Positions 18,292-27,304 of a stretch of 64,000 nucleotides of DNA are shown piece after piece. Source of the stretch: Fuerstiella sp. (GTDB lineage: Bacteria > Planctomycetota > Planctomycetia > Planctomycetales > Planctomycetaceae); assembly GCA_022843805.1 (NCBI GenBank), contig JALHMY010000027.1:33884-97883 (forward strand), read 5' to 3'. Under the pieces are notes generated by a model. That model searched no databases and had not been told where the DNA came from. It worked only from the letters and a program-made list of their open reading frames with translations. Both the position numbers and the translations under genes were made by a program. Every line of letters starts with the position of its first letter. Position 1 is the stretch's first letter.

Positions 18292-18333
18292 GCCGCGGCG
18301 GGAAGAACGGCGAGAATAGAGAGAATGAAACGC

Positions 18334-18387
18334 GTGAAGCACGTCTCGCCAGGCGAACGGCGCGGCGGAGTACCATCCGTGCTTCAC
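18334..18387. repeat. Inverted repeat between convergent genes
   Basis: GTGAAGCACG at 18334-18343 pairs perfectly with CGTGCTTCAC at 18378-18387 across a GC-rich centre. It lies between the truncated frame ending at 18291 and the leftward gene ending at 18413. It may terminate transcription in both directions or be another dispersed repeat. Confidence 0.65.
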
Positions 18388-18412
18388 AGCCGATTCCGTG
18401 CCTCGCAGCTGA

Positions 18413-21283
18413 TTATGGTGAAGACAGTTCAACGCGTCCTGAAATTGTTCGTTCAGAGAAATGCAATGTAAACAGCACCTCGCGAATCGAATCGAATGCC
18501 TTTGCAAACGACGAAGTGGCCTGATCGGGAACGTCCTGTCTCGCGTCTTCCCGATTGCCATACACTGTGGAGCTGACCTGATCGCGCTGAGCGTCATAGA
18601 TATAGTCACCGTCCGGACAGAAGTACGTCACACCATATTTCGCATCCGACAGACTGTCTGTTTCGCCGACGGACACGCCGTAGAGATGAATCAGTGTGTA
18701 GATCGGCATGATGTTTCGGTGTGATGCCCGTCGGGCTCGTTCTTCCCAGTAGACGCGCAGGTCATCTCGTATTCGCTGCATCGCCGACAATCGCAGCCGA
18801 ACGGCGATCTGAGCATTCTCTGTGCGGTCCGGGACATCAAGCAGTGAAGCATCAATGACCTCCTTCAGAACGTCGGGTGCGGTGGCGATAATGAGCTGGT
18901 TCTTTACGGCGCACAGATAAAGCCTGACGCGAGCCACGTACATCCGGAAAGTCACGACGCAAATGTCATGATCGCGGTACGCGGGCAGACGATAGGAATC
19001 CAGCTCATGCGTGATTTCTCCAAAAGCCGGAAGATCGTGCAGAAACACGCGGGAGGACAGTAACTTCAGAAACCGGTCAGCCTTTTCCGAATCGTCCACA
19101 TCCACGGCCAAATAGACGGGTGAGGTCGTCGCAAAGAGTCCGGCGGCAATGGCGCTCTGCTGCAGACTGTTCATGGGCAGCGGAAATGAAAGGGGCCTCA
19201 GCTGCATCGGGTCTATTTCCACAATGGCGTGCGTGTCGCAGAAATTCACGGAAGCGTGATCACCCAGCCAGTTCAAGTCCGTCAGCGTCGGATCATCCTG
19301 AAGAACAGCGGCCACTCCGGGCAGCCCCCGAAGCACATCACGGATCGTTTCACCGGCGCTGAGCAGATCGGCCGACGCAATCACCGACTTCGCCGGCTCA
19401 TGCAATTCCAGCTGGCGTGACTGTTCTTTCGACAGCAAATCTCGCACGCCGGTCCAGTCGGCACTGTTCTGAAATGGAAGCAGGCAATACTCGACATTGA
19501 GGTTGCCCTTTGTGGAAAAACGGAGTGCAAATGGCGTGAAGTAATCCTTCCAGTAGCCCTCATATCGCGCAAGGTATCTTTCGTATTCTTTTTCTTCGGC
19601 AGCCGAAACCTGCAGGACGTTCAGTTCCCGAATTGGCGTGAGATACTTGATCCGGTTAAACACGGAGTTGACGCTGGTATCCGATGCCGGGTCGAAAGAA
19701 TAGGCTCCTCCCTGCGGGCAAATCAGTTTGTCCCGGCCGATGAAGCGGCCCGCGATCAGTTCTTCCAGATTCCCTGGGGTCGTACCGTATTCCAGTCGCC
19801 AGAACAACGAGGCGTTGTTCAGCATCACAAGATGATTCAGGCTTTGTTTTCGCCGTCGCTCGCCAATTTTAAAGCCTGGGCTGAACAGATATCTCAGGAA
19901 CGCATCAGAGAGATACAGATAGCCATCATCCGCTTCGTTGGCAGGCGGATGCACGGCCGTCATGTATTGATAGTCGGTCGCGGCAGCCAGCGACGGCAAC
20001 CGACCCTGAATCGTGTCAACAATCCGCCGAATTCCCACATGGCTGCTGGAAATGATGAACCGGTCGTCGTGCTGGATGGCAAACGAGCTGATCGTGCGGC
20101 TGGGTGTGTACCGGGCAAAGATCTTCACTCCGCGATAGTTGAAGCTGCGATCTTCCGTATCGGCGTGCTGCAGACGGGCTTCGGTGACCCATTGCTGCAG
20201 GCGAGCGCTGATCGGCTCGACATTGGTCGTCTTCAGGATCAGCGTCAGGTCGGTTCCTTCTGCCACGTAGAAGTCGGAGCCCGTGATGGTCATCTCGGTC
20301 ACCGTTCCGTCGCTGAACCACTGCTTCAGATCATCGAATCGAACGCCCGCCTGAGACTCATATTTTTTCAGCAGACCATGATCGCGGGCATCTTCCGTCA
20401 TCATCCTCAGCAGCGGCTCCATCCATTTCTGACTGGCGCTGTAAAGGTTATCGGCGGCCTCCCAGGAATTGAAATGCAGCAAATACTGATCCGCCGGAAC
20501 GAGCATAGAAACGGCATGCGGGTGCGGCTGACCGCCGTCATCCTTCAGTGACTTCAACAGGTCCTCGTAGCTGGCCGACTTCAGATTCGGAGAATTCAGC
20601 CTGCTGATATGTACGTTCAGATCTCCCGCTGTGGCCGAACCGCGGAGAGTGCTTCGCTGAAGCGATTTTTGAACAGCGAGCCCGCCGGAGAACAGACGAT
20701 AGACTTCCGCTTCATTGGCTTCCGAATCTGTCGACAGATCCGCAAGGGAAGGCGGAGTAACGCCGTATCGATCTCTCGACTGCAGCAGAAGATACTCAAA
20801 GAACGTCTCGTCCGGATAATATTGCAACAGCCGCGAGAAGTGCTGATTCTGGTGTTCGGCCCACGACTTGTAGATTGCACCTGAACCAGTCGGCGCATTG
20901 GGAACATCGACTTTGATCGTCGCCTGTCGGCTGTCTACTCGGCGCGAACCATCCGGATCTTCAGAGACAACTTCGTACGATAACTGAACTGATGCGGCTC
21001 CCTCACCACGCAGCCGTCCATAGAATTCCGCATGTCGTTGTTCGAATCGGGTTTCCGTCGGGTAGATCAGAAATGCATTCTGATCCAGTGCCTTCATTCG
21101 AATGTAATTGCTCTTTTCAAACTCTTCCGCCAGAAACGGCTGACTGAGCCGCACGACAAAGGCTCGCACGTCGTCCTTCTCATGCTGAAATGTCTCGACA
21201 GTAAAGCTGAACGGCAGTGTGTCCTGAGCAATCAGCGGCCGCATGGACACCAGTATCAGCACAACGACAAACACAGATTTCAT
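18413..21283 (-). CDS. Large exported protein of unknown function
   Basis: The protein has 956 residues if started at ATG 21283, where a signal peptide (MKSVFVVVLILVSMRPLIA) begins; the frame extends to 21367 but that leader looks unnatural. No enzymatic motif was found. The middle part has strands resembling DUF3352-type secreted proteins (FYVAEGTDLTLILKTTN, DDRFIISSSHVGIRRIVDTI), and similar units seem to recur near residues 700-830 (YLAVDVDDSEKADRFLKLL, NQLIIATAPDVLKEVIDASL). A Cys-containing segment CPQGGAYSFDP near residue 540 follows GRDKLI, reminiscent of pilin-like tails in planctomycete proteins. It is probably periplasmic or surface-located. Size and start are well supported; function is not. 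Confidence 0.75.
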   Translation of the reverse strand: MKSVFVVVLILVSMRPLIAQDTLPFSFTVETFQHEKDDVRAFVVRLSQPFLAEEFEKSNYIRMKALDQNAFLIYPTETRFEQRHAEFYGRLRGEGAASVQLSYEVVSEDPDGSRRVDSRQATIKVDVPNAPTGSGAIYKSWAEHQNQHFSRLLQYYPDETFFEYLLLQSRDRYGVTPPSLADLSTDSEANEAEVYRLFSGGLAVQKSLQRSTLRGSATAGDLNVHISRLNSPNLKSASYEDLLKSLKDDGGQPHPHAVSMLVPADQYLLHFNSWEAADNLYSASQKWMEPLLRMMTEDARDHGLLKKYESQAGVRFDDLKQWFSDGTVTEMTITGSDFYVAEGTDLTLILKTTNVEPISARLQQWVTEARLQHADTEDRSFNYRGVKIFARYTPSRTISSFAIQHDDRFIISSSHVGIRRIVDTIQGRLPSLAAATDYQYMTAVHPPANEADDGYLYLSDAFLRYLFSPGFKIGERRRKQSLNHLVMLNNASLFWRLEYGTTPGNLEELIAGRFIGRDKLICPQGGAYSFDPASDTSVNSVFNRIKYLTPIRELNVLQVSAAEEKEYERYLARYEGYWKDYFTPFALRFSTKGNLNVEYCLLPFQNSADWTGVRDLLSKEQSRQLELHEPAKSVIASADLLSAGETIRDVLRGLPGVAAVLQDDPTLTDLNWLGDHASVNFCDTHAIVEIDPMQLRPLSFPLPMNSLQQSAIAAGLFATTSPVYLAVDVDDSEKADRFLKLLSSRVFLHDLPAFGEITHELDSYRLPAYRDHDICVVTFRMYVARVRLYLCAVKNQLIIATAPDVLKEVIDASLLDVPDRTENAQIAVRLRLSAMQRIRDDLRVYWEERARRASHRNIMPIYTLIHLYGVSVGETDSLSDAKYGVTYFCPDGDYIYDAQRDQVSSTVYGNREDARQDVPDQATSSFAKAFDSIREVLFTLHFSERTISGRVELSSP

Positions 21284-21514
21284 TGATTGAAACACTGAGA
21301 ATGACTCCTGCCCGCTGCGGATGCATGCTGATATGATAGCGAATTGTAAACACGGCATTACCGACAACGCACAGCATGATACCCCGCATGGGTGGTCAAT
21401 TCATTCTAATTCCAGTCGTATCGCTGAATTGATCGCGACACGTTTTTTGAAACAGAATGTGCATCAGGTAATTCGTTTAGAATCCCTCACAGCATGATCA
21501 GTTTTCTGCTGCGA

Positions 21515-23011
21515 TCACACGTAAGCAAATGACGCCAGTTTGTTTGCGAGCCAGCACCATCGCCGGGCGGCATCCGGTGGCAGTGACGGCAGACGTGTAC
21601 AGATACTGGTGATCGCGGCAGGAATCTCTTTTCGTTTTTCCGGAAACCGTGAGTCCATCAAGCCAGCGAAACGAACAAAGTCACTAGCGTTGGCAAGACC
21701 TCCCAAAAGCGGGGCTGCGACTCGCTCCACAAAGAGTTCCGGATCGGAACCTGGGTTACTGGAACTCCCAAAATCTGACAGGGCCAGATAATTCAGTTCG
21801 GCACCAGTGTGAAATGGCGACACTTCGCCAAATAATGCGATGCCCTCGAAGCCGGAAGAAACGCTCTGCTGCACCATCTTCGCGATCCATTCCAGCGCCA
21901 CCTCGCCACGAAACGCTCCCCAGCCCCAGTCGGTACCGACATGAGCTCGCATGACATGACGCAGTCCTTTGCCCGAAACGCGGCCTTTGTCTGTCCAGAC
22001 TCGATCAGGATCTCCCTGCCTCAAATATCGATCTGCGACCCACTGCACGAACACTTCCCGCGGGAATTTCTCGAGTGATTCATCGGCCCACGCCGCCTTA
22101 CCGTCACCAAAGCCGGGAGCGGCTTTCGGCCCGATGTATGGTTCGGGATGAGAATAGGTTTCGCATAGGATCCACGCATCCGGCGATATGGAACGAACCG
22201 CATCAGCGGCCAGCGGATACATCAGTGCCATGTCTTCCCATGAGAAGCTGTCGGCAGGATGCTTCCGGCGGTCTCGGCACAGCGAACACTGACAGACACC
22301 CGTATCGCCTGTCTCGATCTGAACGCCGCCGAGCTGCAGATTTTTGAAAAGCCATTCCAGCGATTCCGCCACAAACTCCTGGTTCTCAGGTCGCGAGGGA
22401 CATGCGTGATAGAATCCGCGAGGACCGGGTGTGCTGGTATTACTGAGTCGCACCCTGTTGCCGACCGCATCAATGCTGAAATTCGTCGAATTGCCTTCAG
22501 CGTCGACGGCGTAGAGCTCCGGACTGGCCTGTAAATGTCGCTCAAGGTTATACGGAGAGTCCCCTTCGTAATAGACGCCGCCATAGGCATTTAATCCCAC
22601 GCCACACAATAACCGGACATTCTCCTCAGCCGCCACATCACACAGCCGTTTGGCCGATTCCAGACCACCATGACTATCCCTCAACAGCCCCCAGACGACA
22701 ACCGCATCAACATCATGACGCCCGCACCAGCGAAGCAGTGCAGTGTAATCGTCCAGAAATGATTGTGTGCTGCGTCCATATTCGTTGCAGGATCCATGCG
22801 TGTGAGCACCCAGGCGATTCAGTGCCCATTCCGTGCTGTGGTCCCACGTCCAGAACATGCGAGTCGTAATCGGCGTTTGTTTCGGTTTCACCGATTCGTC
22901 AGCTGAGCCCGCTGCGATCGCCGGACCGGAAACGGAAGCCTCGCCGATTGCAGCACCGAGCCCACAGGCGGCACTCAGCTGAAGCATGTCGCGACGGTTT
23001 AGCGAGCCCAT
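21515..23011 (-). CDS. Tat-exported putative glycoside hydrolase-like protein
   Basis: The protein has 498 residues from ATG 23011, with AGGAG ten bases upstream. The N-terminus SLNRRDMLQLSAACGLGAA is a twin-arginine signal. The body has features of a TIM-barrel glycosidase-like protein: VDAVVVWGLLRDSHGGL, then GVQIETGDTGVCQCSLCRD, DAWILCETYSHPEPY and EWIAKMVQQSVSSGFEGIAL. The CQCSLCRD segment holds three closely spaced cysteines that could bind a metal, which is compatible with folding before Tat export. Conserved Glu residues near the strand ends could be catalytic, but no named family is certain. It is the first of three consecutive leftward genes for exported proteins acting on sugars or nucleosides. 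Confidence 0.72.
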   Translation of the reverse strand: MGSLNRRDMLQLSAACGLGAAIGEASVSGPAIAAGSADESVKPKQTPITTRMFWTWDHSTEWALNRLGAHTHGSCNEYGRSTQSFLDDYTALLRWCGRHDVDAVVVWGLLRDSHGGLESAKRLCDVAAEENVRLLCGVGLNAYGGVYYEGDSPYNLERHLQASPELYAVDAEGNSTNFSIDAVGNRVRLSNTSTPGPRGFYHACPSRPENQEFVAESLEWLFKNLQLGGVQIETGDTGVCQCSLCRDRRKHPADSFSWEDMALMYPLAADAVRSISPDAWILCETYSHPEPYIGPKAAPGFGDGKAAWADESLEKFPREVFVQWVADRYLRQGDPDRVWTDKGRVSGKGLRHVMRAHVGTDWGWGAFRGEVALEWIAKMVQQSVSSGFEGIALFGEVSPFHTGAELNYLALSDFGSSSNPGSDPELFVERVAAPLLGGLANASDFVRFAGLMDSRFPEKRKEIPAAITSICTRLPSLPPDAARRWCWLANKLASFAYV

Positions 23012-23182
23012 CGAAGGGATCTCCTGACAGAGAACATTTGGTGCAACCATTGCCATCGGTCAAATACTGTGCTGAATCCATTTTGAACAGTTCAGCTGCA
23101 TTCGAATGTCCCGATCACATTTTCAAGCGGGGCAACATAGTCTTGTCACGAGCCAATCGCCAGTAAGAAGGCGTTCTATCGC

Positions 23183-23517
23183 GTCCCCCAGCCCCCACGA
23201 GTTCACCTCGTGGGCTCGCAGGGCCTTTGCGCCAGGACTTGCACGCGGAACCAGGACGTTCGAAGGAAGCGCCGCCTGGCGCAGAGGCGAGGTAAACTCA
23301 CGAGGCAAGCTCGCGGGCGTTTGATGCGAGTCCCCCAGCCCCCACGAGTTCACCTCGTGGGCTCGCAGGGCCTTTGCGCCAGGACTTGCACGCGGAACGA
23401 GGACGTTCGAAGGAAGCGCCGCCTGGCGCAGAGGCGAGGTAAACCCACGAGGCAAGCTCGTGGGCGAGCAATCGCGTCCCCAGCCCCCCACGAGCCAGGC
23501 TCGCGGGCGTTTGACAC
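23183..23517. repeat. Tandem 147-bp repeat, two units plus a partial third
   Basis: Two nearly identical units start at 23183 and 23330, each opening GTCCCCCAGCCCCCACGAG; a shortened third starts at 23476. Each contains the palindrome CACGAG-TTCAC-CTCGTG, then CGCAGGGCCTTTGCGCC and CGCCTGGCGCAGAGGCG. They fill most of the 510-base gap between two leftward genes. Frames of 70-200 codons on both strands through the array are repeat translations. The array ends only a few bases after the stop codon of the nucleoside hydrolase-like gene at 23522. Confidence 0.9.
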
Positions 23518-23521
23518 GCTC

Positions 23522-24844
23522 TCAATTCTGAAGCGATGGAGAAGTCAGGCTCTCGATGCCCATACCGGAGAGAAGGTCTTTGATCAGCATCGAATCCCTG
23601 ATCGAATCTTTGCCGATGATCCGGACATTGGATCTGACCCCGGCGGGTACTTCGCTGCTGAACAGCAATTCTGCGGCACCGGGAGTTGCCGCAAGCAGCG
23701 CGAGCGGATCGTACAGGTTAAACTTGCTGACCTGATTCCAGATGGGCTCGAAGTCATCCCCATGAGCCGTTGCCTGTGCGAGTATTGCCTGCCCCTCAGG
23801 TTTATCGGGATCCACCTCGGTGAATGTGCGGAAAAACCACGCCGAGTTTAGCGCAGGGGGCAGGGTTCCATGCTGAATACCTTCCCACAGGTGCTTCAGG
23901 GACTGCTTCTGCTGTTCTTTGAGATACACGCCGACCGGATGCCCGGTCGCGGCAATGCCATCATAAAAGCTGCGAGGAACTGCCGCGGCATAGGTCGCTT
24001 CCTTATTCAGAATCACCAGCGGAAGACCAAGTTCCTGCAAGCGCAAGCATGTATAACCCGCTGATGGCTGATGTGTACTGTTGTTGTACGCTCGCTTGTC
24101 GGCCACGACGAATCCTCGCGAGTCCAGCCGGGGCTCAACGCCACCCATGATGACCACTCTGGCCACTTTCCGCGTCACAAGATCCGGCGCGTCCCGCAGC
24201 AACGCAGCAATATCAGCCATACCCGCATTGACCAATAGAATGGCCGACTGATCGGGAACCTTCTCCAGCTCCCTTTTCAGCAGGGCGAGCCCATCCATCT
24301 CAACCACCACCTGCGGCTTCAGCAGAGGCGTTTCGACGAATACCCGATGATCTTTTTCTCGCCCGACAGTAGCCTTCTGGTCGACTCTGCCAGTGCCATC
24401 CCTGACTTCCAGGGCATAATCAACTCCCACCCCCACCTGTGCATTCCTGAGGCCAAGTTCGTCCAGCACGCAGCGAGTAAACTTTGCTCGGGTCGTCCGC
24501 ACCGCCTGATCGCCGAGCGTCGTGACAGCGCACCGCAGTTCCAGAAAGCCGAGTTCCTGAAGGTACTTTGTCTCGACAAGGACACTCAGATCATCCGGAT
24601 CCTTGTTCGGATCGGTGAACAGAAATAGTGGCGCGGGCATCTTCGGACGAGCGTTACGCAGAGTCGCGATCGCCTGAGCCTGCCCGGCGGACAGCGACAC
24701 TCGGTGGGTGACTTCTTCGCCAGTCACAGCCACCGACTTGTCGTCGCCGCGCAGGGTCAGCAGTCCGGAAAATACGAAAACCGAAAGAACGCACAATGGT
24801 CGAAGCAAACGCATTGTTCCGGCGATAAGAGAATCAAGTCCCAT
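23522..24844 (-). CDS. Exported nucleoside hydrolase-like protein
   Basis: The protein has 440 residues from ATG 24844, with GGTGAG upstream; a GTG at 24859 is an alternative. A signal peptide (LLRPLCVLSVFVFSGLLTL) precedes a nucleoside hydrolase-type domain. The N-terminal metal motif of that family, DxDxxxDD, appears as TDPNKDPDDLSVL with one acidic position moved. IMGGVEP corresponds to the conserved MGG strand, followed by YNNSTHQPS and much later KFNLYDPLALLAA, equivalent to the C-terminal Asp motif. Family members cleave ribonucleosides into base and sugar with calcium. The changes at the metal site mean activity is uncertain. The 147-bp repeat array begins right after the stop. Confidence 0.78.
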   Translation of the reverse strand: MGLDSLIAGTMRLLRPLCVLSVFVFSGLLTLRGDDKSVAVTGEEVTHRVSLSAGQAQAIATLRNARPKMPAPLFLFTDPNKDPDDLSVLVETKYLQELGFLELRCAVTTLGDQAVRTTRAKFTRCVLDELGLRNAQVGVGVDYALEVRDGTGRVDQKATVGREKDHRVFVETPLLKPQVVVEMDGLALLKRELEKVPDQSAILLVNAGMADIAALLRDAPDLVTRKVARVVIMGGVEPRLDSRGFVVADKRAYNNSTHQPSAGYTCLRLQELGLPLVILNKEATYAAAVPRSFYDGIAATGHPVGVYLKEQQKQSLKHLWEGIQHGTLPPALNSAWFFRTFTEVDPDKPEGQAILAQATAHGDDFEPIWNQVSKFNLYDPLALLAATPGAAELLFSSEVPAGVRSNVRIIGKDSIRDSMLIKDLLSGMGIESLTSPSLQN

Positions 24845-24925
24845 CGGTTTAGCACTCACCTTCGGCCGGGAATTCAGTCGAATTCTCAGGATCGCACTAC
24901 TGCATTGTCAAGCATTGAATTTCGG

Positions 24926-24981
24926 GTAGTGGACCTTGCTAAAGGTCCTGTAGCCATGGGATCTTTAGCAAGATCCACTAC
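24926..24981. repeat. Inverted pair of GTAG hairpins (BIME-like), second family
   Basis: The left arm is GTAGTGGACCTTGCTAAAGGTCC and the right arm, on the other strand, is the same with two changes (GGATCTT...AAGATCC). Each arm is GTAG followed by a 7-bp stem with loop GCTA; the changes in the right arm are compensatory and keep the stem. This compensation is direct evidence that the fold matters. It lies between two leftward genes. Confidence 0.85.
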
Positions 24982-25013
24982 CTCCAACACGAACTCTTTG
25001 TCCTGACGGAGCA

Positions 25014-26387
25014 CTATGCTTCAATTGGCCCACTGGTTCGAGCTCGAGTGTAGAGATCTCGCCAGCGGGTGCTGCCGTCGTCCGGAACCAGTCGCGTATC
25101 AGCCCCATCTGCATAATAGGGGTACTTGCCTTCATTCGCGGCGGTCAGCATGAAGTTGACCTTGCCGTTATTTGCGGTGTACATGCGACGTCCGTCCGCC
25201 CATGTTGTCTCGATCAGTCGTTCCGGTTCGGGGCGACTTTCAGGACGAGGAACCTTGAACTTCTCAACCAGATCGCGATTCACTTCGTAACCAAGGCCGG
25301 GAGCGTCAGGGACATCAGCATGGCCGTTCTTCAGAAGAATCGGACTGACCAGGAGGTCATGCTCAAACAGCTGATGACAGTTAACGGCGGGCCAGATGGC
25401 TTTGGACATTACTCCGCCAAAATGCAGAGACCACGCGGCGGTCAGCCCACCTCCAACCAGCTGCAGCCACAGCGGCAGATCTGTTTCTTCGCAGAATTTG
25501 CCGATGTTCATGAGTTTGTTGGCACCACCACCAATGACAAATCCGTCGCAACATCCGGACTGAACGACCGTCGCGGGGGAAGGCGTGCCGTAATGCATGG
25601 CGACATTCACGCGAGTTGCATCGGCAATGGCTCGATTTCCGGGAACGTCCGACTGAACGATGGGCGATTCGTAGATATCGACCTGAGGATACTTTTCAAG
25701 CTTCTTCAGGATTGGAATACCCTGAGCTGCCGTCAGCAGAGTATCGTTAAAATCCATATCGATTTTGAAGTCGTTGGGTACATTTTTTGCGGCGAGATCG
25801 ACCTGTTTGAAGATGTCGAACCAGGGACGACCCTTCGTCTTGTAGGAACGATATCCGAGCCGCAGCGCTTCTTTGCATTCGGCCAGCATGTCGTCAGCAG
25901 AAGTATCGATATTCCACCAGCTGAGCGGTGTCGTCTGATGAACTTTTGTACTGAGCAGTGAATGGACGGGAACTTCGGCTGTGCGTCCCACGGCGTCAAA
26001 CAAAGCCATTTGAAGACCGGCACCGAGTGAATCGTCCCACATCAGATCGATGGCATTTTTCCCAACAATTCGAGCATAATCATCGTCTTCGGAGACACCC
26101 CAGGTGTAGAACACCATTGTTTCTCCGGTACCCTGCTTTCCTGATCGCAGAGTGACATCGCAGATTTCAAGATATCGCCAGTGCGGAATCTCGCGGTCCA
26201 TATTGCGCCGGGGAACAGGACGGAATTCGAGTTTCACGTGGGTGCGATTGAAGCTGACAACTTCGAAGTGCTTTTCACTGACCACGGCACCTGATGCTCT
26301 CAATGCGGCGCGGCTGAATCCGCACACTCCGGCAACAGCAGCGGTCTGCCCTGTATATTTCAGAAACTGACGACGACTGGCAATCAT
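25014..26387 (-). CDS. Tat-exported mandelate racemase/enolase-superfamily protein
   Basis: This 457-residue protein begins ASRRQFLKYTGQTAAVAG, a twin-arginine signal. The rest follows the enolase-superfamily plan: an alpha/beta capping domain to about residue 150, then a barrel with Lys183 and Lys185 in YKTKGRPW, metal-ligand candidates Asp210 and Asp212 with Asn214 in KIDMDFN, Glu240 in YESPIVQSD, and GFVIGGGANKLMNI where the third ligand strand and loop should be. A His in NVAMHYGTPS could serve as the second base. The usual substrates are carboxylates, often sugar acids. Export by Tat is unusual for this superfamily in general but common in planctomycetes. Neighbouring exported hydrolases suggest periplasmic sugar processing. 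Confidence 0.85.
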   Translation of the reverse strand: MIASRRQFLKYTGQTAAVAGVCGFSRAALRASGAVVSEKHFEVVSFNRTHVKLEFRPVPRRNMDREIPHWRYLEICDVTLRSGKQGTGETMVFYTWGVSEDDDYARIVGKNAIDLMWDDSLGAGLQMALFDAVGRTAEVPVHSLLSTKVHQTTPLSWWNIDTSADDMLAECKEALRLGYRSYKTKGRPWFDIFKQVDLAAKNVPNDFKIDMDFNDTLLTAAQGIPILKKLEKYPQVDIYESPIVQSDVPGNRAIADATRVNVAMHYGTPSPATVVQSGCCDGFVIGGGANKLMNIGKFCEETDLPLWLQLVGGGLTAAWSLHFGGVMSKAIWPAVNCHQLFEHDLLVSPILLKNGHADVPDAPGLGYEVNRDLVEKFKVPRPESRPEPERLIETTWADGRRMYTANNGKVNFMLTAANEGKYPYYADGADTRLVPDDGSTRWRDLYTRARTSGPIEA

Positions 26388-26705
26388 GACAAGATCCCCG
26401 GGCTGGCGTGAAACTGGCAGGAATGATGCTCGCTCATCTTCAATTCTTCAATGAGTCGAGCATCGGAGGATCCTGATCATAACTGCTAGCAGCCGGTCAG
26501 GGAACAGTGCAGAGCAAGTCGGGGCAGGGCAGCGGTAAATCTTTCAATTTAACAGTTTGACCGCAAATGAAGTGCGAGTGTTCGGAGTCGGAAGATGAGC
26601 GACACACCGAAGCGTCGCGACATCCGCTGTGCGGATGCACCTTGAATTGGTGACGGCTGGCGTGTATACTCAATGTATCTACTTACCGCATCAGAAGGAA
26701 AAGGA
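26388..26705. other. Divergent intergenic region before the MazEF module
   Basis: These 318 bases hold the promoter of the leftward enolase-superfamily gene and, at the right end, the MazEF promoter described separately. No other feature was found. Confidence 0.5.
26642..26670 (+). promoter_or_regulatory. Sigma-70-type promoter of the MazEF module
   Basis: TTGAAT at 26642-26647 and TATACT at 26665-26670 are separated by exactly 17 bases, a near-consensus housekeeping promoter. The antitoxin ATG is 35 bases further on and is preceded by GAAGGAAAAGGA. The -10 region overlaps a small palindrome (GTATAC), a plausible site for autoregulation by the antitoxin, which is usual for such modules. Confidence 0.7.
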
Positions 26706-26948
26706 ATGTCAACGATTCAGAAATGGGGTAATAGCCTCGCAATTCGAATCCCGCAGGCGCTTGCCGGGCAACTTTCGGTCGAAGAAGGGGCTGCCGTTGA
26801 GCTGCAGGTTCGCAGTGGCGAATTGGTGATTCGACCGATCCGGTCGCAAAAGCTCAGTCTTTGTGAGTTGCTGAAGAACTGCCGCCCCTCGCAATTGCAC
26901 GGCGAAACCGATTTTGGTGCTGACGTCGGTCTGGAGGTGATCGAGTGA
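26706..26948 (+). CDS. mazE: MazE-like antitoxin (AbrB/SpoVT-type)
   Basis: The protein has 80 residues from ATG 26706. The N-terminus STIQKWGNSLAIRIPQALAG is a textbook AbrB/MazE DNA-binding swapped-hairpin opening, continued by VEEGAAVELQVRSGELVIRP. The C-terminal 30 residues (KLSLCELLKNCRPSQLHGE) should wrap the toxin. Its TGA stop overlaps the GTG start of the toxin by four bases, so the two are translationally coupled. It probably represses its own promoter at 26642-26670 together with the toxin. Confidence 0.93.
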   Translation: MSTIQKWGNSLAIRIPQALAGQLSVEEGAAVELQVRSGELVIRPIRSQKLSLCELLKNCRPSQLHGETDFGADVGLEVIE

Positions 26949-27304
26949 AACGGAAGACACCAAACTATTTGCCTGATCGCGGCGACCTGGTCTGGATTAC
27001 CTTGAATCCCATTGCCGGACATGAGCAGGCTGGTCGTCGTCCGGCAATGGTGATCAGCCCTCGAAGCTACAATCGCAAAACGGGCTTGTGCGTCCTGTGC
27101 ACGGCCACGCGACAGGCGAAGGGTTATGCCTTTGAAGTGGAGATCACGAACTCGGACGGCTCCACAACGGTAGTGCTCGCCGATCATCTGCGGAATGTCG
27201 ATTGGAAGGCACGCAATATCCAGTTGATTCGTCGAGTCTCCGAGGCGGAGTTGTCGGGAGTCGTGGCGCGAATTGACGCCTTGCTCGTCAGCCCCGATGC
27301 GTGA
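26945..27304 (+). CDS. mazF: MazF/PemK-type endoribonuclease toxin
   Basis: This 119-residue protein starts at a GTG overlapping the antitoxin stop. It has the MazF fold landmarks: YLPDRGDLVWITLNP, then HEQAGRRPAMVISPRSYN (with the Arg of the active site), GLCVLCTATRQAKGYAFEVE and ADHLRNVDWKARNI. Relatives cut mRNA at short specific sequences when released from the antitoxin. Length and motifs are complete, so the toxin is probably functional. The recognition sequence cannot be deduced. Confidence 0.94.
   Translation: MKRKTPNYLPDRGDLVWITLNPIAGHEQAGRRPAMVISPRSYNRKTGLCVLCTATRQAKGYAFEVEITNSDGSTTVVLADHLRNVDWKARNIQLIRRVSEAELSGVVARIDALLVSPDA

Noticed and set aside
17782..18609. 275-codon minus-strand frame
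   Set aside because: It lies opposite the conserved frame at 17771-18291 and across an inverted repeat, and has no protein-like features.
19832..20551. 239-codon plus-strand frame inside the large exported protein gene
   Set aside because: It is the reverse shadow of a gene with a clear signal peptide and coherent domains.
23183..23517. Possible CRISPR array
   Set aside because: The repeat unit is 147 bp with no unique spacers between short repeats, so it is a plain tandem duplication.
23210..23851. 213-codon frame through the 147-bp repeat array
   Set aside because: It reads the repeats and the antisense of the nucleoside hydrolase-like gene; its translation is a basic repeat.
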